The position numbers were made by a program, and so were the translations under genes. The notes beneath the pieces were generated by a model. That model had not been told where the DNA came from. It searched no databases and was given only the letters and a program-made list of their open reading frames with translations. Below are positions 1 through 7,206 of a stretch of DNA of 13,048 nucleotides, in pieces. The stretch is from CAYUYM01 sp964449305 (GTDB lineage Bacteria > Bacteroidota > Ignavibacteria > SZUA-365 > CAYQST01). The number at the start of each line of letters is the position of its first letter. The stretch's first letter is position 1. The DNA lies in NCBI GenBank assembly GCA_964449305.1, contig CAYUYM010000096.1, forward strand, positions 1 through 13,048, given 5' to 3'.

Positions 1-1
1 C

Positions 2-1027
2 TTTGCGTTCACCCCGGGTGAGCTCTACGGTTCCGTGCCCGAGCTGGCCGACATCTGCAATCTCGACACCGAGAAGCTCTACGGCGTGTTCAGTGAGAAC
101 ATGGGGCCCGAGCAGTGGATCCGCTGCGCGGAACGCATCGGCGAGGAGATCCAGAAGGGGATCCGGGGCATCGTGATCGGCCACGGCACCGACACCATGC
201 ACCACACGGCCGCGGTGCTCTCGTTCATGGTCCAGAATTCCCCCGTGCCCATCGTCATGGTCGGCTCCCAGCGTTCCAGCGACCGCCCGTCGTCGGATGC
301 GGCGCTCAACCTCATGCACTCGGTGAAGACCGCGGCGGAGTGCGACATCGCCGAGGTGATGGTGTGCATGTTCGGTCCCACATCGGACACCTACGACCTG
401 CTGCACCGCGGCACACGCGTCCGCAAGATGCACTCGAGCTACCGCTCCACCTTCCGCACCATCGGCGACATCCCGCTGGCCAAGGTGAGCAACGAGGGCT
501 TCACGTATCTCCACGACGAGTACAAGCCGCGCCGGCAGGACCGCGATGTCACGGTGAAGGCCGTGTTCGATGATCGCGTCGGCATCGTGTACTACTACCC
601 GAACATGAAGCCGGACATGATCGACTCGATGATCGACAACGGGTACAAGGGCATCGTGATCGCCGGGACGGGCCTCGGTCATGTGAACAAGCCGCTCTAT
701 CCCGCGTTGAAGCGTGCACAGGAGGCCGGCGTGGCGATGTACATGACCGTGCAGACGCTCTGGGGCTACGTGCAGATGTACGTGTACGACACGGGGCGCG
801 ACATGATGGAGCTCGGGGTGATCCCGGCGGCGAACATGCTCCCGGAAGTCGCCTACATGAAGCTCGGATGGGCCTTCGGGCAGACGGACGATCCCGAGGA
901 GGTGAAGCGCATCATGCTCACGCCGGTCAACGGCGAGATCACGGACCGCGAGCCCTACAACGGTTACCTCATCTTCCAGGGCGGTCTCGAAGAGGTGGAC
1001 GAGTTCGTCGCAAGGATCAAGCGGTAG
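2..1027 (+). CDS. gatD: Glu-tRNA(Gln) amidotransferase subunit D-like (asparaginase family), 5'-truncated by the window edge
   Basis: The reading frame is open to the left edge, so the true start lies outside the window; a GTG at 35 is in frame but is probably internal. In the family, GatD uses an asparaginase-type active site to release ammonia from glutamine, which GatE uses to convert Glu-tRNA(Gln) to Gln-tRNA(Gln) in the cytoplasm. Visible landmarks are HGTDT (Thr at 188-190, Asp at 191-193), the block VGSQRSSDRPSSDAALNL, RGTRVRKMHSS with the expected catalytic Lys at 425-427, and AGTGLGHVNKPL near the C-terminus. These blocks match archaeal GatD more closely than ordinary L-asparaginases. 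The first catalytic Thr and the N-terminal domain would lie upstream, so they cannot be checked. No gatE is visible, but it could lie upstream. The alternative is a stand-alone asparaginase of the same subfamily. The gene ends at an intrinsic terminator. Confidence 0.85.
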   Translation, partial: FAFTPGELYGSVPELADICNLDTEKLYGVFSENMGPEQWIRCAERIGEEIQKGIRGIVIGHGTDTMHHTAAVLSFMVQNSPVPIVMVGSQRSSDRPSSDAALNLMHSVKTAAECDIAEVMVCMFGPTSDTYDLLHRGTRVRKMHSSYRSTFRTIGDIPLAKVSNEGFTYLHDEYKPRRQDRDVTVKAVFDDRVGIVYYYPNMKPDMIDSMIDNGYKGIVIAGTGLGHVNKPLYPALKRAQEAGVAMYMTVQTLWGYVQMYVYDTGRDMMELGVIPAANMLPEVAYMKLGWAFGQTDDPEEVKRIMLTPVNGEITDREPYNGYLIFQGGLEEVDEFVARIKR

Positions 1028-1062
1028 ACGGTCGGGGGCTGAAAACCAGCCATGATTTCTTG

Positions 1063-1097
1063 GACCGACGCCATCCCAATGGCGTCGGTCTTTGTTT
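1063..1097 (+). terminator. Rho-independent terminator of the gatD-like gene
   Basis: A perfect 12-bp stem (GACCGACGCCAT at 1063-1074 pairing with 1079-1090) closes a 4-nt CCCA loop and runs straight into TTTGTTT. It lies 36 bp after the stop codon and separates this gene from the glycosidase gene. No minus-strand gene lies on its right, so it serves plus-strand transcription. Confidence 0.9.
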
Positions 1098-1128
1098 ATC
1101 CCCCTGAAGTCCACGCAACACGCACGCA

Positions 1129-1159
1129 TTTCCCTTCCATGGAAAATTGCGTATCATTG
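1129..1159 (+). promoter_or_regulatory. Bacteroidota-type promoter candidate for the glycosidase gene
   Basis: TTTC at 1129-1132 is followed by exactly 19 nt and then TATCATTG at 1152-1159. The known Bacteroidota consensus is TTTG-N19-TANNTTTG, so each box has one mismatch. It lies after the upstream terminator and about 30 bp before the chosen start codon, which fits a short leader. TATCAT also matches 5 of 6 bases of a classical -10 box, but no good -35 box accompanies it. Confidence 0.45.
1135..1144. repeat. 10-bp perfect palindrome inside the promoter spacer
   Basis: TTCCATGGAA is perfectly self-complementary and lies between the two proposed promoter boxes. That position suits a repressor or activator operator, but a 10-bp palindrome alone is weak evidence. 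Confidence 0.3.
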
Positions 1160-1187
1160 CGCATTCCCTTTCCACCCGGAGATCCGT

Positions 1188-2849
1188 ATGCGCCTCGTCC
1201 TCGTCCTCGCCGCACTGTATGCCGTATGTCAGACATCCCTTGCACAGGAGGCCGAGATCCTCATCGACTACACCTGGGGGTCGAAACCTCTGAAGCCCTT
1301 CGGTCAGGTGAACCTCGGGCCCGATTCCTCGCGCGCCGGGTACATGGAGATGGGCATCAGGGAGATCCGCACGCACGATTTCTACGGGCCCTGTGACTAC
1401 TGGCACTACACACGGGATTACTGGCAGCCGTCCACCACATCCTTCAACCCGCTGTTTGATCCGCGCCTCGCCTCGGGCTACGACTGGGCGGCGACGGATT
1501 CCATCATCCAGCGCATCACCACCATCGGAGCCGTGCCCTATTTCCGGCTCGGCATCTCATGGCCGCAGACCGGCGTGCCGACCATTCCTCCAGCCGATGC
1601 CGACGGTGGCTTCACGACCATCGCCTCCATCTTCAAACACACGGCAATGCATTATGCCAGGGGCTGGGATGGAGGCTTCACGCACACCATCCCGTACTGG
1701 GAGATCTGGAACGAACCGGATGGACGCTTCTGGACAGGTCCCGGCGCGACGCCCATCGCCTTCCGCCGGCTCTACAAGGCAGCGGCCGACAGCCTCAAGT
1801 CCGTCGATCCCGCCTTCAAGGTGGGCGGGCCTGGCGTGGTGGCCGGCACCATCGTCGGTCATCGCACGGCGTACTACGATGACTTCATCGCCTGGTGTGC
1901 CGCAAACGCGGCACCGCTGGATTTCTTCTCGTGGCACCTCTACGGGCGTCTCAATCCCTACAGCCTGAAGAACTACGCCGACACGGTCCGTGCCATTCTC
2001 AACACCAACGGGTTCACCGCAGCAGAAAGTCACATCACGGAGATCCACCCGGAGCTGGGCGACGCGCGATTCAACAACACCACCAAGGGGGCGGCCTACG
2101 TGGCCTCCATGCTCATCACCGCACAGAATGCCCCCGTGGACAAGATCTTCTGGTACCGCGGTGTGCAGTTCGACAGGCTCGCCTTCCCGGACAGCCAGGG
2201 GCAGGCGCGACTGACCGCGAACGGCATGGCGTGGAAGCTTCATTCGTGGATGGTCGATTCCACGATGTCGCAGCTCACGGTGCGCGGCAACCTCCTCGTG
2301 CCGTTCCATTCCGATGTGGACACCACCAACCTCATGGTGCTGGCGGGCAAGACGAGAAGCACGGGGATGGTGGCGCTGATCTCCAACTACAACAGCACCG
2401 TGCAGGATGTCATGCTGCGCTTTCAGAACACCGGCTTCTTTCCGTCGTCGCGCTTCCGCATTGATCGCTGGTCGATCTCCGGCACCCCGCCGCGCCTCGA
2501 TCACGGCGTGTCGGAAATGAACGGCTCGGCTCCGGAGATGTACGTCCCGGTGCGTGAGCTGCCGGCGCCATCGGTGAACTTCATCTCCATCACACCCGCG
2601 GTGGTGAACTCCGTGGGCCATGACGCGCCACTGCCTGCCGGCATCACCGTCGCACCGAACCCGGCGACGCAGGACATCACCATCACCTGTGCGCGGGCGG
2701 GGTACGCCGAGGCCGTCGACGCGGCGATGACATCACTGCGCCGTCTCGAGCTGCACGCCGGAACCACCGTCATCCGCACGGATGGGTGGGCGAAGGGTGT
2801 GTGGTTCATCCGCACAGAGAATGGCGTGGCGAAGTTTGTGCTGCACTGA
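1188..2849 (+). CDS. Secreted GH39-like glycoside hydrolase with a T9SS C-terminal sorting domain
   Basis: I chose the start at 1188 because GGAG (1178-1181) lies 6 nt upstream and the protein then opens with a clean signal peptide, MRLVLVLAALYAVCQTSLA, before Gln20; an in-frame ATG at 1092 would overlap the terminator tail. The product is 553 residues. WEIWNEPDG puts the expected acid/base at Glu176, and HITEIHP puts the expected nucleophile at Glu285. With WHLYG between them, this fits a clan GH-A (beta/alpha)8 barrel, closest to GH39 (beta-xylosidase and relatives). A beta-sandwich region follows. The last ~70 residues look like a type A T9SS domain: VAPNPATQDITI near residue 488 and GVWFIRTENGVAKFVLH at the end. 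The enzyme is probably released or anchored at the cell surface and acts on a plant or microbial polysaccharide. The exact substrate cannot be read from the sequence; another clan A family is possible. Confidence 0.8.
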   Translation: MRLVLVLAALYAVCQTSLAQEAEILIDYTWGSKPLKPFGQVNLGPDSSRAGYMEMGIREIRTHDFYGPCDYWHYTRDYWQPSTTSFNPLFDPRLASGYDWAATDSIIQRITTIGAVPYFRLGISWPQTGVPTIPPADADGGFTTIASIFKHTAMHYARGWDGGFTHTIPYWEIWNEPDGRFWTGPGATPIAFRRLYKAAADSLKSVDPAFKVGGPGVVAGTIVGHRTAYYDDFIAWCAANAAPLDFFSWHLYGRLNPYSLKNYADTVRAILNTNGFTAAESHITEIHPELGDARFNNTTKGAAYVASMLITAQNAPVDKIFWYRGVQFDRLAFPDSQGQARLTANGMAWKLHSWMVDSTMSQLTVRGNLLVPFHSDVDTTNLMVLAGKTRSTGMVALISNYNSTVQDVMLRFQNTGFFPSSRFRIDRWSISGTPPRLDHGVSEMNGSAPEMYVPVRELPAPSVNFISITPAVVNSVGHDAPLPAGITVAPNPATQDITITCARAGYAEAVDAAMTSLRRLELHAGTTVIRTDGWAKGVWFIRTENGVAKFVLH

Positions 2850-2888
2850 CACAGCCCACGATTGCTGCAACGATTCTCTCCACCACAA

Positions 2889-2904
2889 CGACCGGAACCG
2901 GTCG
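2889..2904 (+). promoter_or_regulatory. Inverted repeat just upstream of the PorE-like ribosome binding site
   Basis: CGACCGG and CCGGTCG form a perfect 7-bp inverted repeat around a central AA. As RNA it could fold as a 6-bp stem with a 4-nt loop. Its right arm shares GTCG (2901-2904) with a second hairpin over the Shine-Dalgarno sequence, so the two cannot form together. Confidence 0.4.
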
Positions 2905-2914
2905 AGGAGTCGAC
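2901..2914 (+). promoter_or_regulatory. RBS hairpin presenting GGAG as the loop
   Basis: GTCGA (2901-2905) pairs perfectly with TCGAC (2910-2914), leaving GGAG, the Shine-Dalgarno core, as the 4-nt loop. The stem ends at the base before the ATG at 2915. The site fixes the start codon and could limit ribosome access when folded. Confidence 0.45.
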
Positions 2915-4750
2915 ATGACAAGGTCACTGCCTGGCTTGCTGCTCGCTGTCGTGACAGGAGTCACGTTGTCGTCGTGCATCACCATCACCATGCCTCCCGA
3001 CGTTTCGGAACATGTGGTGCTGGTGGAGCCTGCCACGGCGGAATCTGTCCCACGGTACGAGGCCTACATCCGGAAGTGGGCACCGAACGAGAACGCCTTC
3101 GTGGCCGTGCAGCGGCTTGCCCAGCCGGCGGTGGACAGCCGCGACTGGCCGGCGGCGGTGAAGGTGTACGAGGCATGGAGGGCCTCCTTCCCCGCAATGG
3201 GCGGGCGCTTCGACGAGATCGTGCGCATCCTGAAGGCGCCTGTGGAGGGCATCACCATGACCAACCTCGGGCCGGGCATCAATACGGACAAGGACGAGTA
3301 CTGTCCGATGCCATCGGCCGATGGGAGGCGCATGTACTTCACGAGTGACGGCCGCCCGGACGGCAGGGGCGGGGAGGACAACTACGTCAGCACGCTGGTT
3401 GATGGCGTGTGGCAGCCGGCGGTGAACCTCGGGAGCCCGGTGAACACGCGCAGCAACGAATCCATCAACTCCATCTCGGCGGATGAGAACACGCTTCTGC
3501 TCTTCGGCAACTATCCCGGAAGCCTTGGCAGCGGCGACCTCTTCCACTCGGAACGCACGGCATCCGGCTGGGGCGAGGTGCTTTCGTACCCCATGCCGGT
3601 GAACAGCACGGACTTCGAATCCGACGCCATCCTCACCGCGGACGGGCAGGCCATGCTCTTCGTCTCGGACCGCGTCCATCCCGCCATGGTCGGCGGGCAT
3701 CATGAGAAGGGCGAGTTCTTCGAGGGGCACTTCGACGGCAACCCGGACATCTACGTCAGCATGAGGACGGAATCCGGATGGTCGGATCCCATCAACCTGG
3801 GGCCGACCATCAACACGCGCTTCTCCGAGCGGACACCCTTCCTCCATGCCGACGGGAAGACGCTGTACTTCTGTTCCGACGGGCACCCGGGGCTGGGCGG
3901 CGGCGACATGTTTGTGGCGTCGCGCAAACGCGAGGACTCCTGGACGGAATGGAGCACGCCGGTCAATCTGGGCAAGGAGTGCAACACGGCTGGAAACGAC
4001 TGGGGCTACGTCATCGCCACATCGGGCGACCGTGCCTACATCGCCTCCAGTGCCACGCCCTCACAGGGAGGGCTCGACATCTTCGCAATCGCGCTGCCCA
4101 AGGCTCTGCGGCCGGAGCAGGTGGTGACGCTGTCCGGGCGCGTCACTGATCCCCAAGGGAGACCGCTGGCGGTGACGATCCGCTGGGAGGATCTCGCCAC
4201 GAAGCGCACCATCGGCGAGCTCCGCAGCAACCCGGCGGACGGGGCGTACATCATCGTCCTTCCCTACGGGCGGAACATCGGCTACTATGCCGTGGCCGAG
4301 GGCTTCTACCCCGCATCGCGGAACGTGAACCTGAAGCAGGCCGGCAGGAACAGCACCGTGCGGGAGGACATCGTGATGGTCTCCATCGAGGACATGCTCA
4401 CCAAGGGCACGGCCGTGCGCATCAACAACCTGTTCTTCGACACCGACAAGTCGGATCTCAAAGCGGAATCCTTCCCCGAGCTCGACCGCCTCGCCTCACT
4501 TCTCACATCACAGAGGGGGAGGACGGTGGAGATCTCGGGGCACACGGATTCACGCGGCAAGCCGAAATACAACCAGACGCTGTCCGAGAAGCGCGCGGCG
4601 GCGGTGGTGGCGCGTCTTGTGGAGAGGGGTTGCGACCGGTCGATGCTCGTGGCGCGCGGCTACGGCAGCACGAAGCCCATCGCCACGAACGACACCGACG
4701 AGGGGCGTGCACTGAACCGGCGCGTCGAATTCCGCTTCATCGAAAAGTAG
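2915..4750 (+). CDS. PorE-like outer-membrane lipoprotein: beta-propeller, carboxypeptidase-regulatory-like and OmpA domains
   Basis: The start at 2915 has GAGGAG 5 nt upstream and yields a lipoprotein signal with lipobox LSSC (Cys21). The product is 611 residues. A short helical, TPR-like stretch (about 45-105) is followed by about five PD40-type propeller repeats (about 115-397), each with an NLGxxxNT-like edge and an SADGRRMYFTSDG-like strand. A carboxypeptidase-regulatory-like domain follows (about 404-480), then an OmpA-like peptidoglycan-binding domain (about 500-611) with GHTDSRG (Asp545) and LSEKRA (Arg560), the usual diaminopimelate-binding pair. This order matches PorE of the type IX secretion system, which tethers T9SS parts to peptidoglycan at the OM. 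Bacteroidota have several paralogues of this shape, so the exact PorE role is not certain. The preceding gene encodes a T9SS cargo, which supports a secretion-linked role. Confidence 0.8.
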   Translation: MTRSLPGLLLAVVTGVTLSSCITITMPPDVSEHVVLVEPATAESVPRYEAYIRKWAPNENAFVAVQRLAQPAVDSRDWPAAVKVYEAWRASFPAMGGRFDEIVRILKAPVEGITMTNLGPGINTDKDEYCPMPSADGRRMYFTSDGRPDGRGGEDNYVSTLVDGVWQPAVNLGSPVNTRSNESINSISADENTLLLFGNYPGSLGSGDLFHSERTASGWGEVLSYPMPVNSTDFESDAILTADGQAMLFVSDRVHPAMVGGHHEKGEFFEGHFDGNPDIYVSMRTESGWSDPINLGPTINTRFSERTPFLHADGKTLYFCSDGHPGLGGGDMFVASRKREDSWTEWSTPVNLGKECNTAGNDWGYVIATSGDRAYIASSATPSQGGLDIFAIALPKALRPEQVVTLSGRVTDPQGRPLAVTIRWEDLATKRTIGELRSNPADGAYIIVLPYGRNIGYYAVAEGFYPASRNVNLKQAGRNSTVREDIVMVSIEDMLTKGTAVRINNLFFDTDKSDLKAESFPELDRLASLLTSQRGRTVEISGHTDSRGKPKYNQTLSEKRAAAVVARLVERGCDRSMLVARGYGSTKPIATNDTDEGRALNRRVEFRFIEK

Positions 4751-4780
4751 AGGGCATCGTAGGGCACCGCTTCACGACGC
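4743..4780 (-). terminator. Possible terminator of the first protease-like lipoprotein gene
   Basis: On the minus strand, GCGTCGT pairs with ACGATGC (7 bp with one G-U) around a 13-nt loop, followed by CCTCTACTTTTC. The T run overlaps the last codons of the convergent PorE-like gene. The stem is short, the loop is large and the T run is offset, so the call is weak. The plus-strand reading has an A-C mismatch and no T run. Confidence 0.3.
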
Positions 4781-4785
4781 GCACC

Positions 4786-7116
4786 TCATCGGAAGAACCA
4801 CACCTTGAGGCGTGTCTGCGGGCTTGTCCAATCGATGGATTTGATCTCCACCACTGATTCCGAGCCGTCGGTGTATTTGATGCGCGTCCGGTATTTGACG
4901 GACCGGACAGCAGCATGTGCTGCTGTGGCGGTCAACTCACCGCCAATGGCCTCATCCTGAGTGATGGTGATGGGAATCCCGGCGGCATCGATTTCACTGT
5001 CGAACCACCAGTCGTTCGCGTCATTCCGCCTAGCAACGGTGCCTTTGACTGTTGTGACGGTTTTCCCATCGGGCGACAGCTCGCCGTCAATGGTGATTGT
5101 GTACGAGACGTGGCTCAGCGTGTAGCTGTGGAGCACGTGAAACCGTCTGCCGTTCCATGTCAGATTCGTCGTGTTGGGTGGTGTGCTGTTTGTGATCTTC
5201 ACTTCGGACAGGGATTCATCATTGGTCAGCATGATGGTTGACGTTGGATCACCGAATTCATTGCCCATGACGGCGACCTCCATCCGTGTCCACAGACCGA
5301 TGCTGGCGGTCGCCTCCGCACTGCCGGCCACTTCACCCGTCGTGGCATTGGAGACGGTGACCTTCACGGCGTAGCTGCCGGCCGTGCTCCATGCATGGCT
5401 TACGGTGCTGTCATTGTTCACGGTGACGGCGGGTGTGCCATCGCCGAAGTTCCACACGTACTTCATCCCGGATGGAGGCGCGCCGTTCCGGTGTGCGGTG
5501 AAGGTCATCTGCTGGTTGATCGAGCCGCCCGCCTCCTTCGGTTCGATCCAGTAGGCGGACTGCGTCATCTTGTACCAGTGGAAGTCGGCCCACAGGAATC
5601 CCGGGCTGCCCTGGGCCTGCCCGTCCACCAGCATCCCGATGATCTGGTTCGGCGACTCCAGCGAGAAATCTCCGGCGGGTGTGAACACCGTCGGCGCCTG
5701 CCCGGCGGTTTCGAACACGGTGGAGAGGCGGAGATTCTCGGACGGATTTTTCTGCACCATCTGGATCCTGATCTGATCGTAGGGGATGTGGTTCGTTTTC
5801 CCGGTGGAGGCGTCGAGCAGCTCGATCGGTGGCGCATCCGGATCCTGCGCATCCCGGGCCTGGAGAGTGTACTGCGGTGTCAGCGCCGTTCCTATCGTGC
5901 CATCCTGCACCGCACCCCAGAGCGCATCGAGCTCCGCGGCGGGGGCGAAGGTGGACAGCGGCATGAAGGCGACATGACCGAAGTTGAAGGTGTGTCCCTG
6001 GCGCAGCGCCTCGGCGGATGTGGATGAGGTGAAGGGGGCAAACGTGTTGGTCCCGAGATCGTAGGTAAGCTGGGTGGTGTTGTCGGGGTAGTTCGGATCG
6101 TAGATGGTGAGCGTGGCCCCTGTGCTCGAGATGGTGTAGCCGGTGGCGAGCACGGCATGGGCCACGGGGTTCGCACCTGTGGACTCACGCAGGTAGACGA
6201 CCTGTGGCTGGTTGATGACCAGAAGACTGTAGATGATGTTCCAGAAGCGGTCCTCTTCAGGAGCGTCGATGATGGGCGTGTATGATGACCAGTCGCGGTT
6301 CTGCACGAAGGTCCGCTGTATCTGTGTGGTGAATTTGATGGCCCCGGCATCGTCCTGCCAGAAGTCGGGCGTGGGCCACCAGAGCCCGTGGTTGTCGAAC
6401 CAGGACTGCACGCGGACCGTGGCCTTGAACTGCCTGAAGAAATACGCGGCTCCGATGCTCATGCCGGCGCAGATGCCCGTGGGCTGTGCGTATGTTCCGA
6501 GGTTTTCGAAGGACCAGCCGTTCACCTTCGGATCGAAGTCGGTGTCGAACATGCCGCCGTCGATCAGCGCCTCCTTCTGAAAGGCGCTCAACACGATGAG
6601 CGAGAAGTGCCGGACCCCGACCTCCAGGTAATCCGCACCGCGTGCGATGGTGGGGATGCCCTCAAGCTCGCCGGTCCTCGGATCGTAGTAGAAGGCCATC
6701 ACACCAGTGGACGCGGGGATGGTGAGGGGGATGCGCAGGCGCATCATCGTGTTGGAGAATCCGCCGCCATTGCTCACGGAAATGAGGGGCGACACGGGGG
6801 AGAAGTGTGCGCCGAGTCGGTGACCGGTGATCTCCGCGGTGGACACCACGAAGCGCTGCGACGTGCTGTAGCTGCCGACGGGCACGGTGATGCGCGCTCC
6901 GCCGATGGGGCCTGCGGCAGGGACGCTGACTGTCCCGCCGCCCGCGGGGATGGTTGTCTCCACCAGTTGTGTCCAGGGGCCGGTGGTGATTGTGCCCGCG
7001 CCTCCGAGGGCATCGGAAAGGGACAGCGGATCGCCTGAATCACAGCCACACCAGAGCACGGCAGCGGTGAAGAGAGCGAGGTAGGCGAACGAGCGGCAAA
7101 GGAGGGCGGCATTCAT
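4786..7116 (-). CDS. Lipoprotein with ZU5-like, papain-like cysteine protease and PKD domains (paralogue 1)
   Basis: The start at 7116 opens a lipoprotein signal; the likely lipid-bearing Cys25 lies in LWCGCDSG, although Trp at -3 is atypical. The frame stays open upstream to 7305, but that extension would overlap the preceding gene and lacks a signal peptide. No clear Shine-Dalgarno sequence is seen. The product is 776 residues. Residues about 55-178 read as a ZU5-like beta-sandwich ending in RHFSLIV (His170-Phe171-Ser172). Residues about 195-375 resemble a papain fold: ICAGMSIGAAYFF (Cys216), VAHAVLATGY (His320) and TIYDPNYPD (Asp340). A PKD domain follows (about 530-606, YVWNFGDG), then an unassigned C-terminal domain. 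The cysteine-protease reading rests on the order and context of Cys, His and Asp; activity and substrate are unknown. The neighbouring gene to the right is a clear paralogue. No T9SS C-terminal domain is present. Confidence 0.75.
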   Translation of the reverse strand: MNAALLCRSFAYLALFTAAVLWCGCDSGDPLSLSDALGGAGTITTGPWTQLVETTIPAGGGTVSVPAAGPIGGARITVPVGSYSTSQRFVVSTAEITGHRLGAHFSPVSPLISVSNGGGFSNTMMRLRIPLTIPASTGVMAFYYDPRTGELEGIPTIARGADYLEVGVRHFSLIVLSAFQKEALIDGGMFDTDFDPKVNGWSFENLGTYAQPTGICAGMSIGAAYFFRQFKATVRVQSWFDNHGLWWPTPDFWQDDAGAIKFTTQIQRTFVQNRDWSSYTPIIDAPEEDRFWNIIYSLLVINQPQVVYLRESTGANPVAHAVLATGYTISSTGATLTIYDPNYPDNTTQLTYDLGTNTFAPFTSSTSAEALRQGHTFNFGHVAFMPLSTFAPAAELDALWGAVQDGTIGTALTPQYTLQARDAQDPDAPPIELLDASTGKTNHIPYDQIRIQMVQKNPSENLRLSTVFETAGQAPTVFTPAGDFSLESPNQIIGMLVDGQAQGSPGFLWADFHWYKMTQSAYWIEPKEAGGSINQQMTFTAHRNGAPPSGMKYVWNFGDGTPAVTVNNDSTVSHAWSTAGSYAVKVTVSNATTGEVAGSAEATASIGLWTRMEVAVMGNEFGDPTSTIMLTNDESLSEVKITNSTPPNTTNLTWNGRRFHVLHSYTLSHVSYTITIDGELSPDGKTVTTVKGTVARRNDANDWWFDSEIDAAGIPITITQDEAIGGELTATAAHAAVRSVKYRTRIKYTDGSESVVEIKSIDWTSPQTRLKVWFFR

Positions 7117-7173
7117 GGCGGATGGTGTCTTGAGGTTGAACACACGATGGGTGAGTGGACGACGGGGCGGAAA

Positions 7174-7206
7174 CACTCCAATGATGCCTGGCATCTCTAT
7201 GGAGTG
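7174..7206 (-). terminator. Bipartite hairpin over the stop codon of paralogue 2; possible terminator or attenuator
   Basis: On the minus strand an outer 7-bp perfect stem, CACTCCA/TGGAGTG, encloses an inner perfect repeat, GATGCC-A-GGCATC. The left arm includes the last codons, and the TAG stop lies just inside it. TTTCC follows directly. The short U run makes full termination doubtful. It could stabilise the upstream message or reduce read-through into paralogue 1. Confidence 0.45.

Larger units (their letters stand above)
1126..1174. repeat. Imperfect 14-bp direct repeat pair around the promoter
   Basis: GCATTTCCCTTCCA (1126-1139) and GCATTCCCTTTCCA (1161-1174) agree at 12 of 14 positions and begin 35 bp apart, on either side of the proposed -7 box. 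ATTGCG also occurs twice with 4 bp between the copies within this stretch. They may be binding half-sites. Confidence 0.35.

Noticed and set aside
1092..1187. An upstream start for the glycosidase at 1092
   Set aside because: The start lies in the terminator T tract and its 32 extra residues would hide the signal peptide; the ATG at 1188 has a good GGAG.
1557..2621. A 354-codon minus-strand reading frame opposite the glycosidase
   Set aside because: It is antisense to conserved catalytic motifs, with an Arg/His-rich, non-protein-like translation.
2924..3886. A 320-codon minus-strand reading frame opposite the PorE-like gene
   Set aside because: It lies wholly inside a gene with clear domains and a lipoprotein signal; its translation is rich in Arg, His and Val with no recognisable fold, typical of antisense frames in GC-rich DNA.
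4751..4785. A plus-strand terminator after the PorE-like gene
   Set aside because: The only stem has an A-C mismatch in this direction and no T run; no plus-strand terminator is evident.
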